The notes beneath the pieces were generated by a model, which was not told where the DNA came from, did no database searches, and worked only from the letters and a program-made list of their open reading frames with translations. Below, piece by piece: positions 58,701 through 64,000 of a DNA stretch of 64,000 bases. Positions within the stretch are counted from its first letter, which is position 1. The number at the start of each line of letters is the position of its first letter. The DNA comes from Punica granatum. Its lineage: Eukaryota; Streptophyta; Magnoliopsida; Myrtales; Lythraceae. Where the stretch lies: NCBI RefSeq assembly GCF_007655135.1, contig NC_045132.1, forward strand, positions 9,300,001-9,364,000, read 5' to 3'. The position numbers were made by a program, and so were the translations under genes.

Positions 58701-61700
58701 TTGCATATTATCAAGGAAATTGAATGATAAAAAGTTCTCATCGGAGAAATCCCAAAATAAAAGGAATTATCTGGTTTAAGAGAATATTGGACCTCATAGT
58801 TTGCAAAAGGCAAATTAATTGTCTGGCCTTGAAAGCATCCTGAAGTAGGCCAGAAAGCGTTCGTGCAACTGAAACATTGCTCTTCATTAATCTCTTCATG
58901 GCATGTCACACAACTTCTGTGATGATAAGAACAAAATGCGTATTAATAATCAGCTGCAAGTTACCATCCGAAAAGAATATTACTAATCTGGCATTAGATT
59001 CTATTTTATCTTGTTTCTTCATCTATATCTATGTACAATTATAAAAGTTGAGGTAATTCTTCGGAACCTGCCATATGGGACGAACCCAACCTCCAGTTGC
59101 GTGACCCTCTGATTCACCACCAATAAAACTGAGAAGTGGTGGAAAATCACAGTGCCATATCATAGAAGTGCAAAAGCCAAAAATTAACTATGTAATCGAA
59201 AATCTAATGTCGGCAAATAATTTCAAGACTTGAAATTCATCAATTAATAATTTTCCAGCTATGCTCAGAATTCATGAAGTTTCTTTGACACATTTTATTA
59301 TATTTTTAGATTTTATAATATCATTGTTTACTAGCTTGCGCAATGCACGAGCCAATACTTAACATAGTTTGATTAAATTTTTGTCCCGATCCTCACGAAC
59401 CACCTGCAGATTGACCTCAATGATGAGTTACGACTTGTTTGGGACATATATCTTGCACTAAGTCTGGTAATCTGAAAACCCGAAAATGAGGACATAGATC
59501 GATCAAAAAAAAAAAAAGGAGTCACAATTTACATGACTGTTATCTTCGGCGATCTTGTTTGAGGTGGATCAATCAAAAAAGGAAGGAGTCACATTTTACG
59601 CGATTGTTATCGTCTGAGACCTTGCTTGAGGTGGTGGTGACGGGCATATCGTCCCCACTTCCCCTAGGGCGTGCGGCGTGCATTATGTGTTCTCTCTTTC
59701 TTCTTCTTCTTCTTTCCTTTTTTCCTAATTTCAGAATTTATTTTTCTAATTTTAAATTCTGAAAATGTCCAGTAAAAAAAATAGTATTGAATGATGGATC
59801 AAAAGTTCAAAACGGAAAAGTTTAGTTGCCAATATCATAACACTTAACATTTTTTCCTCTTAAATAACTTATTATTCTACCAAACAAGATTTGACCTAAT
59901 TATTTAAGCATTTATTTCAATAAACACTTAAAAATCCGCATTGAATTTTCTCCATGTGAAATTTAGTTGAAACAAAGAGCGTCATAGTTATAATACAGTA
60001 TAAAATAATATATTTTTATAATTAAAATACAGATACTTTGTCGAGGCTGACATTCTCTTTTGAAATCAAAAGGTTTGATACTTGATTCTTAGTATTGAAA
60101 TTTTTCATGACCTTTTAATTTATTCTTATTATAATAAGTCCATGAGTCTCCCCTATATTGTTATAAAAAAAATCACCATGATTATTGTTTTTAATGGTTT
60201 TATTCTCTTTTTTTCCCACAAATTGGTGCTGATACCATGGGCAAAAGTATTTAAACTCTAGCAAATGCAATAGTTAATGACCATTGAGCAGCAATATATG
60301 CGGAAAGCTGTATAAAATAATTATCAGGGTCTACCTTATGACTTATATTCTTTTGTTACAATTAAATATGTTGTATCTGATTACAGACAAGGTTATGATC
60401 TCACTTGAATGATTATCGGTTGTCTTTACAGCGACTTAACTGGTGATTTTCGAAGTTGTTTATATGCAGCTTTTCCATCAACTCCCTAGCTGTGAAGAGT
60501 TGTTACCTCGATTTGACCATATAATGTTTGAATGATTTCATATAAAATGTATAACTTAACATCTAAATGGGTACAGAGCTATTGCTTCTAATGCTATTTT
60601 ATTGTGATAAAAGCAGTTGACAGCATCTCCGCCAAGGCAACAACCGAAATTATTGATCTTTGGGAGCCAAGTGACAACCTGGAAGATGCATGGTTAACAT
60701 GGGAACGTGGGTATACACATTACACGGCATGGACCCCTTGAAATATGTAACAACTTTTCTGCAAGATATGTGACAAGTACATGTGTTTTGACTTCTTATA
60801 ACAAGGGATATTCAAAGTTCGCCAACTTGTGTGGGATTAAAACTCCGTTCTATTCTGACTTTGTATATATATATATATAATTAGATTATAATAATTGTAT
60901 TGTTGAATTATGAGAAAAAGCGTGAAAAAATAATGAATAATTGAGAGAAAGTAATGATTGTACTGTTGAATTGTGGAAAAAAATAATGAACAGTTGAGAG
61001 AATTTAATATTAAAAATCGAATTGAATGGTTAAAAAATTGAAAAAAAATTGAAAAAAAATGAAAAAGTAATAATTGTGTTATTGAATTAAAAATAAGTGA
61101 AACCAAGTGAAATAGAGATCAAAATAAACTCTAAAATCAAAACCAAACAATGCAAAAATCTCACAAATCTGTCTCTCCCGTAATTCTACCCACAATTGTC
61201 TTCTTTCCCATCTCTCTCTCATGTATGGTCGAACACATAAAAAGAAAGACGACTCTTTCCTTGCGTGCAATGCCCCTTGGTTACTCTCGCGCAAATTTTA
61301 TGCATGTACAATGTGCTCTATAATAATCTTTATTGATTCCAATTGATTTTTTCATTAATTTTTAATCTTATGACACAATTTCTTTATTGTTACAATTAGA
61401 GCTACCACTTTGTCTCTTTGAAACGTATAAACGATTAACAAATGTGGGATTTTCATATTTTTTAAGATGTCGCATATAATCAACTAATTGATGACCCCTA
61501 ATAAAATTGCAGAAGTTTCAGAGAGGACAATTCTAAGATAGTTCAACATATTCAAATTTTAATGATTGAGTTGTATTTATATTTATATTTCCAATATTCT
61601 AGCATTATTATTAATATTATATACCAAAATAAATGGTATTTCTACACCCACTAGCTCTCGGGTCCTGGATCTACTCACGAACTACGTAAACATCCTACAA

Positions 61701-63057
61701 ACGCACTAGATAGTTAAAAAGTCCAGTCCAAGTAGTTTGTGCATGTGACCCAATAAGAAGTATATTTTTATGCGACTTTACCTTGATTCGTACTTGAATT
61801 TTGACCAGAGGAGTCGTGCCACTAGAGCCAACAGAACCAGCCCTATTGAGTCGTGCTGTCTCAACTCATTACGTTATCATTTAATTATAATCTCAATTTC
61901 AGAATAATGTTAAAATTTCTTCAAACTTTGTTTTTCTTCTTTTCGGACAAGGTTGATTGAAGGTTTCAGTAGGGAATAGTTGCAGGGGAAAAAACGGAGC
62001 ATAAAATAGCAAAATGATGAGCACCCAACCCAACTACCACTGATGTGGTCGGCGACCCCGATTTGGGGTGCTGGCCGCGGGCGAGGTCACACCGCTGGCC
62101 ACCTCCTATTTGTCCACATGATTTTATTGTGTCATTTAATATTTCAGATGTACTTGGTCAGCTTCCATGAGCCGCATGACACCATTGACCTTAGGGTGTA
62201 ATATGCCATGGCAGGGGTATGTCATTTATCACGTCACGTGGCGATCGGCCGGAATTTCAATCAATCACAGGTTATCTATGTCCTGCACAGCATCATTTGC
62301 CGCGTCACTCCTACATACCTTAGTCGATCATTAGAAAAGTTCAAATTCGCTCCTTACTATTGTAACTTCTTCTGTTTCTATTATTTCCCATCCCCTCTAT
62401 TTCCTCAGTAGCCATGGCCGTCTCTTGCAATGAAAAAAAAAAAATGGAGATGCTAAAAGCAAAGAAGAATACCTCTGATTAGGAGAGTAAAAGGAGGGAG
62501 TGGGCTGGAATATGGTTGCCATAACATGCTGAGGACGACCTTCTAGACTCAAATTCTGTTGAAGCGCCAACGCTAGTCTTTCATCTTCGGCAAATTCCTC
62601 ATTTTCATCCTCTGGATCACACTCTTCACCTATAAGTCCCAAACACAACCGTATGTCAGATTATACGCAATAGAAATACTAATTGGCAATCAATTTATCT
62701 CAAAAATGAACTCATAACAACATTAATCTTTGCTACCAATACTGCTCTACCTTCCTCACTGACTGCTTCTGACTGGGATCGGGTAGTCAAGCAATCTAGT
62801 TCTGCATTCTCAGAGTTTTCGGGTGAATCGTCCTGTGTACAGGTATATCTCTAGTCAACATGTAGAGACATTTCTTGGATTTAACATACCACGTATATAT
62901 GCATAGATTTGTGAATGTACCTGCTACCTACCTCGGCATAATCCGCGTCCATTGTCGAGCTTCCGGTGTGGTCATGGCAGTTGCAGCGAGATTTCCTTTT
63001 AGATTTAGGAGAAGGACAAGAAGACGAACCTTTAAGAATCTTACTCAGCCAACCCAT
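55714..63057 (-). CDS. DA1-related (DAR) protein, gene B: UIM, partial LIM, DA1 peptidase
   Basis: Paralogue of gene A with the same 11-exon plan; all phases match and the product is 479 aa. Exons: 63057-62932, 62832-62751, 62629-62473, 58916-58793, 58662-58579, 57642-57523, 57084-56896, 56601-56542, 56412-56294, 56172-56114, 56033-55714. It starts MGWLSKILKGSS with a basic Lys/Arg patch. EDERLALALQQNLSLE (exon 3) is a clear ubiquitin-interacting-like motif, the segment through which DA1 proteins bind ubiquitin. The LIM region keeps the opening pair (SCVTCHEE), the NAFWPTSGCF segment and HRCPKCDVCKK, but lacks the middle C-x2-C, so it is better preserved than in gene A yet incomplete. Exon 6 has YCIKHRRDGTATCFTC, exon 7 GRRICSDCQRSA and FYEGLDMKVEQE. 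The peptidase motif is intact in LAHEMMHAWL (exon 10), followed by EGLCEVMAHIWLD, YGDGFRMVHR and YGLKGTLDYIRMTG. No frameshift or stop. It probably cleaves ubiquitin-pathway client proteins as DA1 does; that is inference from family. Confidence 0.92.
58414..58527. repeat. Tandem duplication of about 57 bp with AT/AC microsatellites, intron 5 of gene B
   Basis: GACAGAATTAAACCTACTAT followed by an AT run, an AC run and ATATATGAAACTGGG is present twice in direct succession. Confidence 0.85.
58917..62472. other. Intron 3 of DAR gene B (3.6 kb)
   Basis: AT-rich, with no gene on either strand that I can support. A small GC-rich patch at 62035-62105 (GGTCGGCGACCCC, GCTGGCC words) recalls the island at 43.4-44.1 kb and may be a transposon fragment. 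Confidence 0.5.
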
Positions 63058-63393
63058 TATCTCAAATGGCTTCCGTCTTCGTCCAGAAATGTTCTATATA
63101 CATATATATATTCACATACATACATGAAATGCACATACATATTGTGCCATGAAGGAAGGGAATATTATAATTAACATAGCACATGTACGTGGATGATGTT
63201 GACCACGGAGTCAACCATAGCACATGCCGCATAGACAGGGTTATGTATCAGTACTATAGTTAGGATGGATGATGAAAAGTTATCCTCCAAAGCTCTTTCG
63301 AGGATAGATGGATTTTTTCCCAGTAACAAAAAGCCCAACTTGAATGGTATTCTTGTATAATTAAGTGTTAAATTTCCTAAAAGCTTGAGTGAT
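63058..63393. promoter_or_regulatory. Upstream region of DAR gene B
   Basis: It lies between the gene B ATG and the CACTA element that begins at 63394. It contains ATATACATATATATATTC just upstream of the start, like gene A. No certain TATA box can be chosen. Confidence 0.35.
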
Positions 63394-64000
63394 CACTACA
63401 GGAATTTGGTCCTATAGAGACAGCAATATAATTGATATGGACCTCACACGTCTCAAAATTGAGACAGAAATAAGAGACCGAATTTGAGACGAATTTAGGG
63501 ACGACAAATTCTGTCTCATTATAAAGAGAGACGGAAATGTCCATCTCACTTTCTGTCTCTTAAATTGGAGCGGTGGACTTTCTAAAAAAATTTTAATCAG
63601 AGTATTGGGTATTCCTCCAATATGGAAAAAGTTGGGCTCAAATCATATTAGGCTTTTATCAGACTTTAGTAGGCCCAAAGACCCATTTTGTTAGGGTTTA
63701 TTTTTCAGTACAGAGGCAGCAAAACATCTGTTAATCTGTAGTACAAAGAAGCTGCAGAAACAGAGCTGAAATTCGGGTACAGAGGGCAGTGCGCAGTTGG
63801 AGATCAAACCTCGATCGGGACGTCAAACGAACTCCAATTGAGACGAAATTTTGACAGCAGTTTCACGACACGTGGGTTAAGTTTTGAACGGTCAAAATTC
63901 CTATTAGAGCTTTGTAGATGCTGTTTCAAATGATTTTGTAAATCACCGTTATGGGTGACGAATTTCGCTGTTTTGGTGATCCAAGAGAGTGTCTCTTGAG
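63394..64000 (+). mobile_element. CACTA transposon, left terminus, running off the window
   Basis: The terminus CACTACAGGAATTTGGTCC begins at 63394, as expected for En/Spm-type elements. Subterminal repeats GAGAC, GTCTC and GAGACAGAAAT occur at least eight times in both orientations up to about 63560. The following sequence to 64000 has no transposase in view. The right end and the 3-bp target duplication (expected GAT) lie outside the window. Confidence 0.75.

Noticed and set aside
1..64000. CRISPR array, bacterial operon or phage-like system
   Set aside because: The DNA is clearly plant nuclear. No regularly spaced short repeats with unique spacers exist, and the tandem arrays found are satellite-like.

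Overview
The window is nuclear DNA from a flowering plant, most likely a eudicot. It has multi-exon genes with GT-AG introns, a PPR gene, two plant-type DA1-related (DAR) genes, and a dense mix of plant transposable elements. The species cannot be fixed from the sequence. All ORF and exon models come from reading the bases; no database search was possible.

Layout. 1-3.5 kb: a minus-strand organellar-type pentatricopeptide repeat (PPR) gene with one late frameshift. 3.7-9.6 kb: repeat-derived DNA, including a tandem TRIM-like LTR array at about 5.35-6.59 kb that carries a captured fragment of a DHHC S-acyltransferase gene. 9.69-14.96 kb: a 5.3-kb solo LTR with a perfect 5-bp target duplication (ATAAT). 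15.3-20.0 kb: a decayed, 5'-truncated LINE/L1 with endonuclease, reverse transcriptase and RNase H. 20.58-21.12 kb: a 544-bp hAT-type non-autonomous transposon. 21.2-23.0 kb: the 5' end and first coding exon of an ACA-type Ca2+-ATPase gene, cut off after that exon.

25.0-33.1 kb and 55.7-63.1 kb (both minus strand): two tandem paralogues of the DA1-related family. Each can be read as an 11-exon gene with every splice phase matching, giving 492 aa (gene A) and 479 aa (gene B). Both keep the ubiquitin-interacting-motif-like segment and the HEMMH metallopeptidase motif, while their LIM zinc ligands are eroded to different degrees. They are separated by about 22 kb of inserted DNA: a 6.2-kb solo LTR of the same family as the first (TSD ATTAC, with a 190-bp tandem array), a Myb/SANT-like relic, a Ty3/gypsy integrase relic, a MULE with long terminal inverted repeats, a SINE-like sequence, and a 9.2-kb Ty1/copia element (TSD TGATT) that landed 176 bp past the stop of gene B. 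Gene A carries a CACTA-like element in a 4.4-kb intron. The window ends inside another CACTA element (from 63,394).

The apparently functional genes are the two DAR genes and possibly the PPR gene. Almost everything else is transposon or gene-fragment debris.
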